DNA of 64,000 nucleotides from Frigoribacterium endophyticum (GCF_011759585.1 NZ_JAAOYV010000001.1:248001-312000), one strand, 5' to 3'. Positions 35,032-43,793 are shown, counted from the first letter of the stretch. Notes: generated by a model not told the origin, from the letters alone. A program made the numbers and translations.

Positions 35032-36380
35032 CGGACCGTCACCCCCTCGGCGGCGGGGGCTCCCGGGGAGCCGACCCGCGACTCCTCGGTCGGCAGCCCG
35101 AACGTCTGGAAGGCGACCCGCCGCTCGACCGGGTAGACCTCGCGGCCGGTGATCGACGCGAGGATGCTCGAGCTGCGCCAGGCGCCCATGCCCAGGTCGG
35201 GCGCGGTGAGGCCGTGGGTGTGCTCCTCGCCGTTCTGCACGAAGAGGCGGCCGCGGCCGCCGTCGACGCTGTGGTCGCGGGCGACGGCGAGCCGCCCGCG
35301 GGTGTCGCGCTCGACCTGGTCGCCGAGCGGGTCGAGCACCGAGGTCGACCGCGGGGCGTACCCCGTCGCCAGCACGAGGGCGGCGGACTCCCGCACGGCC
35401 GTCGTGCCCAGCTGCGCGTGGCGGAGGGTCAGCGTGAAGAGCCCGCGGTCGGAGTCCCAGGCCGCGTCGACGAGCTCGGTCTCGGTGAGGAGGGTCGTGT
35501 CGAGCGGGCCGTCGACGCTGCGGCGGTAGAGCGTCTCGTGGACGTCGTCGACGAGGTCGCCGCTGATGCCCTTGTACAGGCTGCGCTGCTCGCGGCCGAG
35601 CCGGTCGCGCTCGGCGAGGGGGAGGCCGTGGAAGTGGTCGGTGTACTCGGGGCTCGTGAGCTCGAGGGTGAGCTTCGTGTACTCCATGGCGAAGAACCGG
35701 GGGGAGCGGGTGACCCAGTCGAGCCGGGCGCCGGAGCCCGCGACGCCCTCGCGCCCGACCCCGTCGAGCAGGTCGCGGTAGATCTCGGCCGCGGACTGCC
35801 CGCTGCCGACGATCGTCACGGAGGGCGCGTCACGCAGCCGGTCACGGGCGTCGAGGTAGTCGGCGCTGTGCACGACCGGGCCGTCGAGCCCGGTCAGGTG
35901 CGACGGGACGGCGGGCTCGGTGCCCGTGCTCAGCACCACGTGCCGGGTGCGCCAGGTCTCGTCGCCGGCGTGCACGAGCAGCGTCCCGTCGTCGAGGTCG
36001 GTGACGGCCGTCACGCGACGGCCCCAGCGCAGCGTGCCGAGCTGGTCGGCGACCCACCGGCAGTAGGCGTCGTACTCGACGCGGAGCGGGAAGAAGCTCT
36101 CGCGGACGTAGAACGGGTAGAGGCGCCCGGTCTGCTTCAACCATTCGAGGAAGGAGAACCGGGAGGTCGGGTCGGCCATCGTCACGAGGTCGGCCAGGAA
36201 GGGGACCTGGATGGTGGCGCCCTCGATCATCATGCCGGGGTGCCAGCGGAACCCGTCGGCCGCATCGAGGAAGACTGCGTCGAGGTCGTCGACGGGGTCG
36301 CTGAGGGCGGCGAGTCCGAGCCCGAAGGGGCCGAGGCCGACGCCGACCAGGTCGTGGACGTGCTCGGGGACGGCGCTCAT
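35028..36380 (-). CDS. desB: Cadaverine/lysine N-hydroxylase (flavin monooxygenase)
   Basis: 450 residues. FAD site GVGLGPFGLGLAAL (13-26), substrate/FAD region GMMIEGATIQVPFLADLVTMADPTS, NADPH site IVGSGQSAAEIY (190-201) and C-terminal LATGY: the IucD/PvdA/DesB family of N-hydroxylating monooxygenases. In a desferrioxamine pathway it hydroxylates cadaverine produced by DesA. Start overlaps the desA stop (ATGA) and its own stop overlaps the next start, so the three proteins are co-translated. Confidence 0.92.
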   Translation of the reverse strand: MSAVPEHVHDLVGVGLGPFGLGLAALSDPVDDLDAVFLDAADGFRWHPGMMIEGATIQVPFLADLVTMADPTSRFSFLEWLKQTGRLYPFYVRESFFPLRVEYDAYCRWVADQLGTLRWGRRVTAVTDLDDGTLLVHAGDETWRTRHVVLSTGTEPAVPSHLTGLDGPVVHSADYLDARDRLRDAPSVTIVGSGQSAAEIYRDLLDGVGREGVAGSGARLDWVTRSPRFFAMEYTKLTLELTSPEYTDHFHGLPLAERDRLGREQRSLYKGISGDLVDDVHETLYRRSVDGPLDTTLLTETELVDAAWDSDRGLFTLTLRHAQLGTTAVRESAALVLATGYAPRSTSVLDPLGDQVERDTRGRLAVARDHSVDGGRGRLFVQNGEEHTHGLTAPDLGMGAWRSSSILASITGREVYPVERRVAFQTFGLPTEESRVGSPGAPAAEGVTVR

Positions 36381-37918
36381 CGGACGACCGCCGCGCTGGC
36401 CGCGCCGTCGGTGCTGCCGACGTGCAGGGCGCTCGCCGCCTCGCGGACGAGGTCGAGCACCCCCTCGACGTCGGCCAGGGTCGTGTCGGGGTCGAGCAGC
36501 GTGAGCTTCAGGCACGGCCTCCCGTCGATCACCGTCTGCGCGACCGCGGCGCGCCCCGACTCGAACAGGGCGCGTCGGACGAGCGGCACGAGCCGGTCGG
36601 CCTCGGCGTCGTCCAGCCCCTCCGGGCGCCAGCGGAACAGGACCGTGCTCAGCTGCGTCTCGCCGATCAGCTCGAGGTCGTCGGAGGCGCGGACGGCCCC
36701 GGTCGCGGCCGCGCCCAGCTCGACGACGCGGTCGATCATCGCTCCCAGCCCGTCGGCACCGACGGCCCGCAGGGTCGCCCAGAGCTTGAGGGCGTCGAGC
36801 CGCCGGGTCGTCTGCAGCGACTTGTCGACCTGGTTCGGGTCGGCGGCGCCCACCGGGTTGAGGTAGTCGGCGTGCCAGGCGAGCGGCTCGAGGTCGGCCC
36901 GGTCTCGCACGACGAGCGCGCTCGACGACACGGGCTGGAAGAAGGTCTTGTGGAAGTCGACGGTGACCGACCGGGCCCGCTCGACGCCCTCGAGGAGGCG
37001 CCGCCGCGTCGTCGAGACCAGCAGGCCCCCGCCGTAGGCCGCGTCGACGTGCAGCCAGACGTCGGCGTCGTCGCAGACGTCGGCGATCGCGGCCAGCGGG
37101 TCGAGGCAGCCCCGGTCGGTCGTCCCCGCCGTCGCCACGACGGCGACGACGACGTGGCCGGCCTGGACGAGGGCGTCGAGGGTCACGCGGAGCGCGTCGG
37201 GCCGCATCCGGCCGAGGTCGTCGGTGGGCACGGCGACGACGCTGTCCGGCCCCAGGCCGAGCACCCGCGCGGCCGTCGAGACGCTGAAGTGGCTCTGGTC
37301 GGTGGCGAGCACCACCATCCGCTCGAGGACCTCGTGCAGGGAGCGCGGGCGCCGGTCGGGGCGTCGACCGGGCCCGCTCGTGCTCCTCAGCCGCGCCTCC
37401 TCGTCGAGGTCCTGACGTCGGGCCCGCCCGGCGGCGCGCTCGCGGGCCAGCAGCAGGGCGTGCAGGTTCGACTGCGTGCCGCCCGAGGTGAACACCCCGT
37501 CCGCGGTGTCGGCGGGGAGGCCGGCGCGCTCGGCCGTCCAGGCGATCAGCCGCCGCTCGACGAGGGTGCCGACGGTCGACTGGTCGTAGGTGTCGACCGA
37601 GGGGTTGACCGCGGCGAGCACGGCCTCGGCGGCCACCGCCGGCAGGGCGACCGGGCAGTTGAGGTGCGACTGGTAGGCCGGGTGGTGGAACCAGACGGCG
37701 TGTGCGGTGAAGAGCTCGTCCACCTCGCGGAGGGCGGCGTCGGTGCCGGTGCCGGGGCCGTCCAGGTCGACGGCGTCGACGAGGGCCTGGAGGTCGGCGC
37801 GGGGCACGCCCGACGACGGCTGGTCGACGACCCGGAACCGGTCGGCGAGGCGCTCGACGACGGCGGTCGTCGAGCGGGCGTAGGCGTCGGCCGTGGCGGC
37901 GGACAGGAGGTGGGTCAC
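36377..37918 (-). CDS. desA: PLP-dependent lysine (or diaminobutyrate-type) decarboxylase of siderophore synthesis
   Basis: 513 residues, group II decarboxylase fold. FTSGGTQSN (143-151) phosphate loop, HVDAAYGG (290-297) with the PLP-pyridine Asp, and DFHKTFFQP with PLP lysine K324. Adjacent hydroxylase and NIS synthetase make lysine to cadaverine for desferrioxamine the most likely reaction; sequence-similar enzymes use 2,4-diaminobutyrate. First gene of the operon, 54 bp downstream of a DtxR/IdeR-type iron box. Confidence 0.9.
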   Translation of the reverse strand: MTHLLSAATADAYARSTTAVVERLADRFRVVDQPSSGVPRADLQALVDAVDLDGPGTGTDAALREVDELFTAHAVWFHHPAYQSHLNCPVALPAVAAEAVLAAVNPSVDTYDQSTVGTLVERRLIAWTAERAGLPADTADGVFTSGGTQSNLHALLLARERAAGRARRQDLDEEARLRSTSGPGRRPDRRPRSLHEVLERMVVLATDQSHFSVSTAARVLGLGPDSVVAVPTDDLGRMRPDALRVTLDALVQAGHVVVAVVATAGTTDRGCLDPLAAIADVCDDADVWLHVDAAYGGGLLVSTTRRRLLEGVERARSVTVDFHKTFFQPVSSSALVVRDRADLEPLAWHADYLNPVGAADPNQVDKSLQTTRRLDALKLWATLRAVGADGLGAMIDRVVELGAAATGAVRASDDLELIGETQLSTVLFRWRPEGLDDAEADRLVPLVRRALFESGRAAVAQTVIDGRPCLKLTLLDPDTTLADVEGVLDLVREAASALHVGSTDGAASAAVVR

Positions 37919-37972
37919 GGTGGGCTCCCGGTGGTGCGTGATCGCGGCAGGCTCTCTGCGGCCTGCCCGAGG

Positions 37973-37991
37973 TTAGGCAAGGCTCACCTAA
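37973..37991. promoter_or_regulatory. DtxR/IdeR-type iron box controlling the siderophore operon
   Basis: TTAGGCAAGGCTCACCTAA closely matches the 19-bp actinobacterial iron-box consensus TTAGGTTAGGCTAACCTAA. Located 54 bp upstream of desA, where Fe-loaded repressor would block transcription. Confidence 0.85.
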
Positions 37992-38035
37992 ATCGCAAGA
38001 CGCGGCTGCATCATGAAACAGGCTCATGACCAGGG

Positions 38036-38126
38036 GTTCACCGGGTGTCCACCGAAAGGGCGACCCGGAGGTCGCCCGGAGCGACGGGCGCGACACGCCC
38101 GGGGTGTGGACAGCGACACGCCCGGG
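38036..38126 (+). other. Structured non-coding stretch upstream of the small ORF and rtcB
   Basis: Three things are visible between the iron box and the small ORF at 38211. An 11-base-spaced pair GTTCACC/GTCCACC starts at 38036 and 38047 (weak PHO-box look). A perfect hairpin GGGCGACC-CGGA-GGTCGCCC spans 38058-38077. A direct repeat GCGACACGCCCGGG occurs at 38090 and 38113. No function assigned. Confidence 0.35.
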
Positions 38127-38210
38127 CTGTACTGTCACCTCTCGTGCCGATCGTCGGCACGACCCGTCGCCTCGTCGACGTCGAGCACCCCCGAGAGAGA
38201 GGCCAGCACC

Positions 38211-38345
38211 GTGTCGAACCGCACCTTCGCCGACCTGCGTGCACCGCGCCTCCTCGACGGCCGCGGTCGCTCCTGGCACCCCGGGCAGTACGCATCGCCC
38301 GAGCAGCAGGAGAAGACCATGCTCGAACTCGACACCCTCTCGTAG
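38211..38345 (+). CDS. Small basic ORF ahead of rtcB (44 aa)
   Basis: GTG 38211 opens VSNRTFADLRAPRLLDGRG, then RSWHPGQYASPEQQEKTMLELDTLS. GAGAGAGAGG lies about 6-15 bases upstream as a possible ribosome site, and nearly all third positions are G/C. No homologue recognised; no membrane segment. It ends 131 bases before rtcB on the same strand, so it may share the transcript. Confidence 0.4.
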   Translation: MSNRTFADLRAPRLLDGRGRSWHPGQYASPEQQEKTMLELDTLS

Positions 38346-38476
38346 GCCGCGCGCGTCACCCGACGCCCCAGCCCACGAGGGCCGGGGCACCTCTCGCATC
38401 CACCGACACTGCAGGGTCGGAGTGCGTCCGTCCGCCCCGGACGACGACACCCCCCCCACAGAGGACCGAGAGGACC

Positions 38477-39643
38477 ATGGAGAAGATCACCGCCCGGCTG
38501 TTCTGCTGGGCCAGCCTGCTCGAGGAGAAGACCGCGCAGCAGGCCAGGACGACGTCGACGATGCCGTTCATCTACCCGCACCTCGCACTGATGCCCGACG
38601 CCCACCTGGGCCTCGGCGCGACCGTCGGGTCGGTGATCCCGACGCTCGGCGCCGTGATGCCGGCCGCCGTCGGCGTCGACATCGGCTGCGGCATGATCGC
38701 CGTGCGCACGCAGTTCACGGCGGCCGACCTGCCCGCCGACCGCAGGCCGCTCCGCGAGCAGATCGAGCGGGCCGTGCCGACCTCGGCCGGCGCGTACAAC
38801 CGCAAGGTCGTCGCCACGGCCGAGCCCCGCGTCGCCGAGCTCGAGGCGCTGGCCGCCGAGGCGGGCTTCGACCCGGCGTCGTACGCCAAGAACTGGCAGC
38901 TGCAGCTGGGCACGCTCGGCAGCGGCAACCACTTCATCGAGGTCAGCCTCGACGAGACGGACGCCGTGTGGCTCTTCCTGCACTCGGGGAGCCGGGGCGT
39001 GGGCAACAAGATCGCTCAGGCGCACATCAAGGTCGCCCAGGCGGCCATGACGCGCTGGTGGATCACGCTGCCCGACCCGGACCTCGCCTACCTCGTCGAG
39101 GGCACGGCCGAGTTCGACCGGTACATCGCCGAGCTCGGCTGGGCCCAGCGCTTCGCCCTGCTGAACCGGGAGGAGATGATGGACCGCGTCGTGCGCCAGT
39201 TCGCCGACTGGGTCGGAGCGCCCGTGGAGGAGCAGGAGCGGATCAACTGCCACCACAACTTCACGCAGCGCGAGCGGCACTTCGGCAAGGACGTGTGGCT
39301 CAGCCGCAAGGGCGCCATCTCGGCCCGGGCGGGGCAGGCCGGGCTCATCCCCGGGAGCATGGGCACCGCCTCCTACGTGGTCGAGGGCAAGGGGAACCCC
39401 GTCGCGCTCGAGTCGTCACCGCACGGCGCCGGCCGGGCGTACTCGCGGAGCGCCGCCCGCAAGAAGTTCACGCACGACGAGCTGCGCACCGCGATGGAGG
39501 GCATCGAGTACCGCGACACCGACGCGTTCCTCGACGAGATCCCCGCGGCGTACAAGCCGATCGACCAGGTGATGGCCGACGCGGCGGAGCTCGTGACGAT
39601 CCGGCACACGCTGCGCCAGATCGTCAACGTCAAGGGCGACTAG
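38477..39643 (+). CDS. rtcB: RtcB-family RNA-splicing ligase
   Basis: 388 residues. Metal/GMP-site motifs are visible: MPDAHLGLGATVG, VGVDIGCGMIAVRT (Asp-Cys), LGSGNHFIEV, LHSGSRGVGNK, NCHHNF and SSPHGAGRAYSR with the guanylylated His. Seals 2',3'-cyclic phosphate (or 3'-phosphate) and 5'-OH RNA ends using GTP and Mn. No rtcA, rtcR or archease neighbour is present, so it is an orphan repair ligase. SD GAGAGGA before the ATG. Confidence 0.95.
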   Translation: MEKITARLFCWASLLEEKTAQQARTTSTMPFIYPHLALMPDAHLGLGATVGSVIPTLGAVMPAAVGVDIGCGMIAVRTQFTAADLPADRRPLREQIERAVPTSAGAYNRKVVATAEPRVAELEALAAEAGFDPASYAKNWQLQLGTLGSGNHFIEVSLDETDAVWLFLHSGSRGVGNKIAQAHIKVAQAAMTRWWITLPDPDLAYLVEGTAEFDRYIAELGWAQRFALLNREEMMDRVVRQFADWVGAPVEEQERINCHHNFTQRERHFGKDVWLSRKGAISARAGQAGLIPGSMGTASYVVEGKGNPVALESSPHGAGRAYSRSAARKKFTHDELRTAMEGIEYRDTDAFLDEIPAAYKPIDQVMADAAELVTIRHTLRQIVNVKGD

Positions 39644-39646
39644 CGG

Positions 39647-39674
39647 GGAGGCGCGGGCTGCGGCTCGCGCCTCC
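39647..39674 (+). terminator. Hairpin terminator after rtcB
   Basis: GGAGGCGCGGGC pairs with GCTCGCGCCTCC (one G-U), TGCG loop, three bases after the stop. Confidence 0.7.
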
Positions 39675-39686
39675 TCGCCGCCGTCT

Positions 39687-39767
39687 CGTGTCGACGGTTC
39701 AGGAGCGGGCGGCGCGGGCGGCCCGTGCGGGCGCGCTCGCGCGGCTGCCTCCTGAGCCGTCGACACG
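39687..39767. repeat. 81-bp palindromic repeat element, copy 1
   Basis: CGTGTCGACGGTTCAGGAG (39687-39705) is matched in inverse by CTCCTGAGCCGTCGACACG (39749-39767), one wobble mismatch, with a 43-bp GC-rich interior. Copy 2 at 49855-49933 has the same arms and an interior of exactly the same length. Both sit between genes, like REP/MITE-type elements. Confidence 0.75.
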
Positions 39768-39813
39768 GCGGGCCGCCCGGCCGCGCCGCGCGCGCCCCGG
39801 GCAGACTGGCCCG

Positions 39814-40128
39814 GTGACCGACCCGCTCGTGACCCCCGACGGCCGCTACCTCGTCGTGCGCGGCCGGCTGTGGCGGCGCACCGACCCGGCCCTGCCGGAG
39901 GAGCGGCGGTCCGAGCTCGTCCACGAGCTGATGGACGCCCGCCGCGCGAAGAAGACGGCCCTGGCGGCCGACGACCACGCCGGTGTCGAGGCGGCGAAGG
40001 CCCGGGTCGACGCGGCCAAGACGGGCCTCGGCGAGCGGGGGCCGGTGTGGTGGAGCGACGACGCCCCCGACGAGACCCGGCGCATGGCCGAGAACACCCG
40101 CTACGCGGAGTGGTTCGCCTCGCTCTGA
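39814..40128 (+). CDS. Conserved small protein of unknown function (104 aa)
   Basis: VTDPLVTPDGRYLVVRGRLW, RRTDPALPEERRSELVHELMDARRA and a C-terminal PVWWSDDAPDETRRMAENT. This kind of short protein is found in many bacteria and, from memory, is sometimes auto-named a biopolymer transporter Tol, a label the sequence does not support (no membrane span). GTG start with CAGACT six bases upstream and no SD, so possibly leaderless. Confidence 0.65.
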   Translation: MTDPLVTPDGRYLVVRGRLWRRTDPALPEERRSELVHELMDARRAKKTALAADDHAGVEAAKARVDAAKTGLGERGPVWWSDDAPDETRRMAENTRYAEWFASL

Positions 40129-40144
40129 CGACCAGCGGCCGGAG

Positions 40145-40492
40145 CTAGCGCCCCTGGCGCTTCTTGAACGGCTTCGGCTGCCCCTTGACCGCCGGGGTGC
40201 GCCCCTTGCCCTTCGACGCCTTGGCCTTGCCGCCCGCCGGCACGGGGGGCGGCGGCGGGGGAGTCGAGGGGCTCGCGAGCTCCTCCTCGGCGACGAGGAT
40301 CGCGGCCTGACCCGCCTTCGTCAGCCGGTAGGGGCTGGCGTCGCGGTCGAACAGCTTGGTGCCGAACTCGAGCTCGAGCGCCTCGATCGACGACTCGAGC
40401 TTCTGGCGCGAGATGCCGAGCTTGTCGGCCGCGACCGGGAAGTGCAGCACCTCGGCCGCGACGAGGAAGTGCCTCAGGTGGCTGGTCTTCAC
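40145..40492 (-). CDS. Stand-alone LysR-type winged HTH with a basic tail (115 aa)
   Basis: The first 65 residues match only the LysR DNA-binding domain (VKTSHLRHFLVAAEVLHFPVAADKLGISRQKLESSIEALELEFGTKLFDR), with no co-inducer domain. Then come a Pro-rich linker (STPPPPPPVP) and a Lys-rich tail (KAKASKGKGRTPAVKGQPKP). GAGAGG lies upstream of GTG 40492. It may be a small nucleoid-like DNA-binding protein derived from LysR. Same strand as and 65 bp after the di-iron gene, so it may be co-transcribed. Confidence 0.7.
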   Translation of the reverse strand: MKTSHLRHFLVAAEVLHFPVAADKLGISRQKLESSIEALELEFGTKLFDRDASPYRLTKAGQAAILVAEEELASPSTPPPPPPVPAGGKAKASKGKGRTPAVKGQPKPFKKRQGR

Positions 40493-40557
40493 GGTGTCGC
40501 CTCTCGCTGGTCGGCCGGGTGCCCGACGCCCCAGACTACCGCCGACGACCGAGCGGC

Positions 40558-41385
40558 TCAGGCCACCGACACCCCGCCGGCGACCGGCGACGTGTGGCTG
40601 ACGCCGAGCCCGTCGAGCGCCTTCTGGAAGATCTTCAGCCCGGTCATGCCGGGCAGGTTCGAGATGTTCGAGTCGAGCTTCTCGGCGGCCTTGCGGCCTT
40701 CCTCGCCGCTCATCAGCTGGCCGAACACGAAGCGGACGTCGTCGATCTCCATGATCGACGAGCCGACCGGGGCCCAGACCTTCTGCAGCAGGAAGCGGGT
40801 CAGCTTCTGCGCCTTCTTGCTCTTGAGCAGCCGCTCGCGGGCCTGCGACACGTAGAAGGCCACGTGGCGCGACTCCTGGCGGGCGATGCGGACGAGCAGC
40901 TCTGCGAGGACCGGGTCCTTCTCGAGGGCGGCCATGCGCTTGTACGCGGCGACGGCCGAGTACTCGTTGGCGGCGCCCCACGACATGTGGACGGCGACGA
41001 AGTCCGAGCCGACGAACTTGCCGAGCAGGCCCTGCTTGACCGGGTCGAGCTTGTCGCGCCAGCCGAGCTTGAGTCGGTTCGCGCGCAGCTGGTCGTAGTC
41101 GACCTTGACGCCGTGGACCTCGAGGATGGCGGCGAGGGCCTCGCCGTGCCAGAACTCCTCGCGGTTCCACATCGTCATGAAGGTCGAGACGTCGCCCTCC
41201 TTGTGCGAGGGCGTCGTCAGCAGGTCACGGGTGTAGCACACGGTGTGGTACTCGACGTCGGCCATGTAGCGCAGGGTGCGGAGCGAGTCCGCGCTGAGCG
41301 GGTTCTCCTTGAAGTGGTCGAGGTCGAGGTCGTCCCACGTGATCCGCTCGCTGGTCGCGGCGAACTTGTCGATGTCGAATGCCAT
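40558..41385 (-). CDS. Ferritin-like di-iron protein, acyl-ACP-desaturase-like (complete ligand set)
   Basis: 275 residues. Four-helix-bundle ligands appear in the order and spacing of acyl-ACP desaturases: E45 (MADVEYHT), E77-x-x-H80 (NREEFWHGEAL, compare EENRHG in desaturases), E141 (ANEYSAVAAY) and E171-x-x-H174 (RQESRHVAF). This supports a carboxylate-bridged di-iron oxidase. Soluble. Lies 23 bp downstream of the acyl-reductase/HAD gene, so probably one operon. Candidate roles: acyl/alkyl desaturation or vinyl-ether formation (inference). Confidence 0.75.
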   Translation of the reverse strand: MAFDIDKFAATSERITWDDLDLDHFKENPLSADSLRTLRYMADVEYHTVCYTRDLLTTPSHKEGDVSTFMTMWNREEFWHGEALAAILEVHGVKVDYDQLRANRLKLGWRDKLDPVKQGLLGKFVGSDFVAVHMSWGAANEYSAVAAYKRMAALEKDPVLAELLVRIARQESRHVAFYVSQARERLLKSKKAQKLTRFLLQKVWAPVGSSIMEIDDVRFVFGQLMSGEEGRKAAEKLDSNISNLPGMTGLKIFQKALDGLGVSHTSPVAGGVSVA

Positions 41386-41408
41386 GTGGTGTCGGGAGGC
41401 GCGGGTCG

Positions 41409-43793
41409 TCAGACCTGCCCTCCGTCTCCTTTCCGTGTGGTGCTGCCGCCGGTCGTCGCTGTGACCGCGCCCCGGGCCCTGGCCCAGTCGCGGATGCTCC
41501 ATCTTCTTCGGAGCGCCTCGCGGGCGAGATTGGAGTCGGGGTTGACGGCGGACGGGTTGCCGAGCAGCTCCAACCAGGCGAGGTCGGCGTGGGAGTCACC
41601 GTACCCGTACGACCCCGTGAGGTCGATCTCGTTCTCCCGTGCCCACTGCGTCAGCCACGCAGCGCGGGCTTCGTCCACCAACGGCGGCTGGGCGAGGTAC
41701 CCGGTGAGCACTCCGTCGCGCTCGTGCATGGTGCTGCCGACGACCTCGTCGAACAGGTCGGCGATCGGCCCGGCGAGGGTCGCGATGGAGCCCGTGACCA
41801 GCACGGTCCGGTGACCGGCGGCACGGTGCTCCGCGATGCGGGCGAGCGCCTCGGGCAGGGTGTGGCGGCGCACGGCGTCGGCGTAGCCGCCGGAGCGCAC
41901 CACTCCGCGGAGGCGCGAGACGGGCATGCCGCTGTACCGCCTCAGGAAGCTGCGGATGAACTCGCCGCGATCACGCGACTCCGCCCGGAGGTAGGCCGGC
42001 AGGCCGGTCAGCAGCGACGCGACCTCGCCCGGCCAGGCCGCCTTGCGGAACCCGTTAGAGCGCACCCAGAGGTACTGCTCGACGATGTTCGAGTCGAGCA
42101 CCGTCCCCTCGAGGTCGAACACGGCGACCACGTCGGTGCGGGGCGGCAGCGGCCGGGTGTCGACGACGGCGCCGACCGCGGCGGGGCGCACCGAGAAGGC
42201 GCGCGTCATGGCCGTGATCGACGGGAAGTGCACGGTCTGGAAGTACTCCTCCCAGTCGATGTCGGTCACGTCGAAGCCGACGTCGGCGGGGGAGCCCTCG
42301 GGCAGCCCGTCGTGCAGCGCCCGGGTGCGGCGGTCGTCGAAGATGATCTCGGACTGCACGTAGTGGCGGTAGAGGTCGGTCAGGCTCTGCAGCGACTCGA
42401 GGTCGGCCCGCCGGGTCTGCACGTCGCTCAGCGCGGTGCGCGTGTGCTGGTTCGAGGGCAGGTGCGTGAGCACGCGCTCGCGCCAGTCGTTCGTCCGCTG
42501 CTTGAAGCGGATGGCGCCCTCGACCTTGCGCACGCCGGGGAAGTCCCAGTGCGGCACCGGGATGGTCGTGTGCTCGTCGCGCGGCAGCGGGTTCGCCGTG
42601 AAGAACGCGTTGAGGTTCTCGAACATGCGCAGGATGGGGAACGGGTTCGCGTTGCCCGACGCCACGTGGAAGTACTGCGCCTCGGGGCCCGCCGGAGTCG
42701 CGGTGCGGGTCGCCGGCACCGCCGCGGCCGCGTCGTCGGTCACCGGGCGCGCCGGGGGGTTCGCCCCGACCGCGAGGATGACGTTCACCACGAAGTCGAC
42801 GGGCACGATGTCGAGCACGCTGTCGGGCACCCCGGGGAACTCCGGCAGGAGCCCGCGGGCGTACGACATGATCAGCGGGTCGGCGACCTTGAAGCCGTCG
42901 ATCCAGCCCGGGTACGGGTGGCGGAGCGCGCTCTCGACGATGGCGGGGCGGACGACCGACAGGCGGTGGCCGTCGGCGGCCCACAGCTCCTCGGCGGCGC
43001 GCTCGGCGAAGGCCTTGGTGAGCGTGTAGACGTCCGTCCAGCCGAGGGTCTCGGCCCGGGTGCGGCCGTAGTCGACGAGACGGGCGGCGACCCAGGCGAC
43101 CCGCGCCTCCTCGGCGGCCGTCGCGACGGCCTGGGGCCCGGTCTTGCCGTGACGGGCGCGGCCCTCGGCGATGAAGCGGCGGAGGGTCTCGGGCTGCCGC
43201 GACGCGGCCTCGACGCGGGCGCGGGCGTCGCGGGCGGCAGCGTGCTCGGCGCGCCAGTCGACGGCGTGCGTGAGCGCCGCCTCGGGGAAGACGCCCTTGC
43301 GGATGCCGCCGACGTACGCGGTCGACACGTGCACGACGTGCGGGTCGCCGCCCGCGCGGCGCAGGGCCTCGTACAGGCCGACGGCCCCGCCGACGTTCGT
43401 GTCGAAGGCCTGGTCGATGGGCGGGTCGAACGAGACGGTCGACGCGCTGTGGATGACGACGTCGAGGTCGGCCGGCAGGTCGGGCAGCGAGCCGAGGCTG
43501 CTCTCGACGACGCGGAGCCGCTCGGTGAGCGCGCGCTCGACCTCGTCGGCGCCGACGCGCTCGCGCCAGCTCGCGAACACCGGCTTCTTGAGCAGGTGCC
43601 GCAGCCGACCGAGGGCCGGCGTGCCGGCCTTGGGCCGGATCAGCAGGGTGACCGTCGTGTCGGGGTGGGTCGAGAGCAGGCGCTCGAGGATCGCCTGGCC
43701 GACGAATCCGGTGCCGCCCGTGAGCAGCACGTGCGCCGAGCCGAGGCTGGCGACGGTGGAGCCCGGCGTGGCGGAGGGGAGGGGTGCGGTCAT
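41409..43793 (-). CDS. Fatty acyl reductase (extended SDR) fused to a HAD-IB phosphatase
   Basis: 794 residues. The N-terminal NAD(P) fold VLLTGGTGFVG (22-32), VSTAYVGG (156-163) and Y256-x-x-x-K260 (DVYTLTK), with the PVDFVVN and substrate segments, match fatty acyl-CoA/ACP reductases of the FAR type. A FAR C-terminal helical region spans about 430-540. From 555 a HAD-IB domain begins (VAVFDLEGT with nucleophile D560; the usual second Asp is E562), with VTGS and YGYGDSHADL motifs. The reductase should give fatty aldehyde/alcohol; the phosphatase substrate is unknown. Starts inside the stop of the upstream ferritin-like gene (4-bp overlap). Confidence 0.85.
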   Translation of the reverse strand: MTAPLPSATPGSTVASLGSAHVLLTGGTGFVGQAILERLLSTHPDTTVTLLIRPKAGTPALGRLRHLLKKPVFASWRERVGADEVERALTERLRVVESSLGSLPDLPADLDVVIHSASTVSFDPPIDQAFDTNVGGAVGLYEALRRAGGDPHVVHVSTAYVGGIRKGVFPEAALTHAVDWRAEHAAARDARARVEAASRQPETLRRFIAEGRARHGKTGPQAVATAAEEARVAWVAARLVDYGRTRAETLGWTDVYTLTKAFAERAAEELWAADGHRLSVVRPAIVESALRHPYPGWIDGFKVADPLIMSYARGLLPEFPGVPDSVLDIVPVDFVVNVILAVGANPPARPVTDDAAAAVPATRTATPAGPEAQYFHVASGNANPFPILRMFENLNAFFTANPLPRDEHTTIPVPHWDFPGVRKVEGAIRFKQRTNDWRERVLTHLPSNQHTRTALSDVQTRRADLESLQSLTDLYRHYVQSEIIFDDRRTRALHDGLPEGSPADVGFDVTDIDWEEYFQTVHFPSITAMTRAFSVRPAAVGAVVDTRPLPPRTDVVAVFDLEGTVLDSNIVEQYLWVRSNGFRKAAWPGEVASLLTGLPAYLRAESRDRGEFIRSFLRRYSGMPVSRLRGVVRSGGYADAVRRHTLPEALARIAEHRAAGHRTVLVTGSIATLAGPIADLFDEVVGSTMHERDGVLTGYLAQPPLVDEARAAWLTQWARENEIDLTGSYGYGDSHADLAWLELLGNPSAVNPDSNLAREALRRRWSIRDWARARGAVTATTGGSTTRKGDGGQV

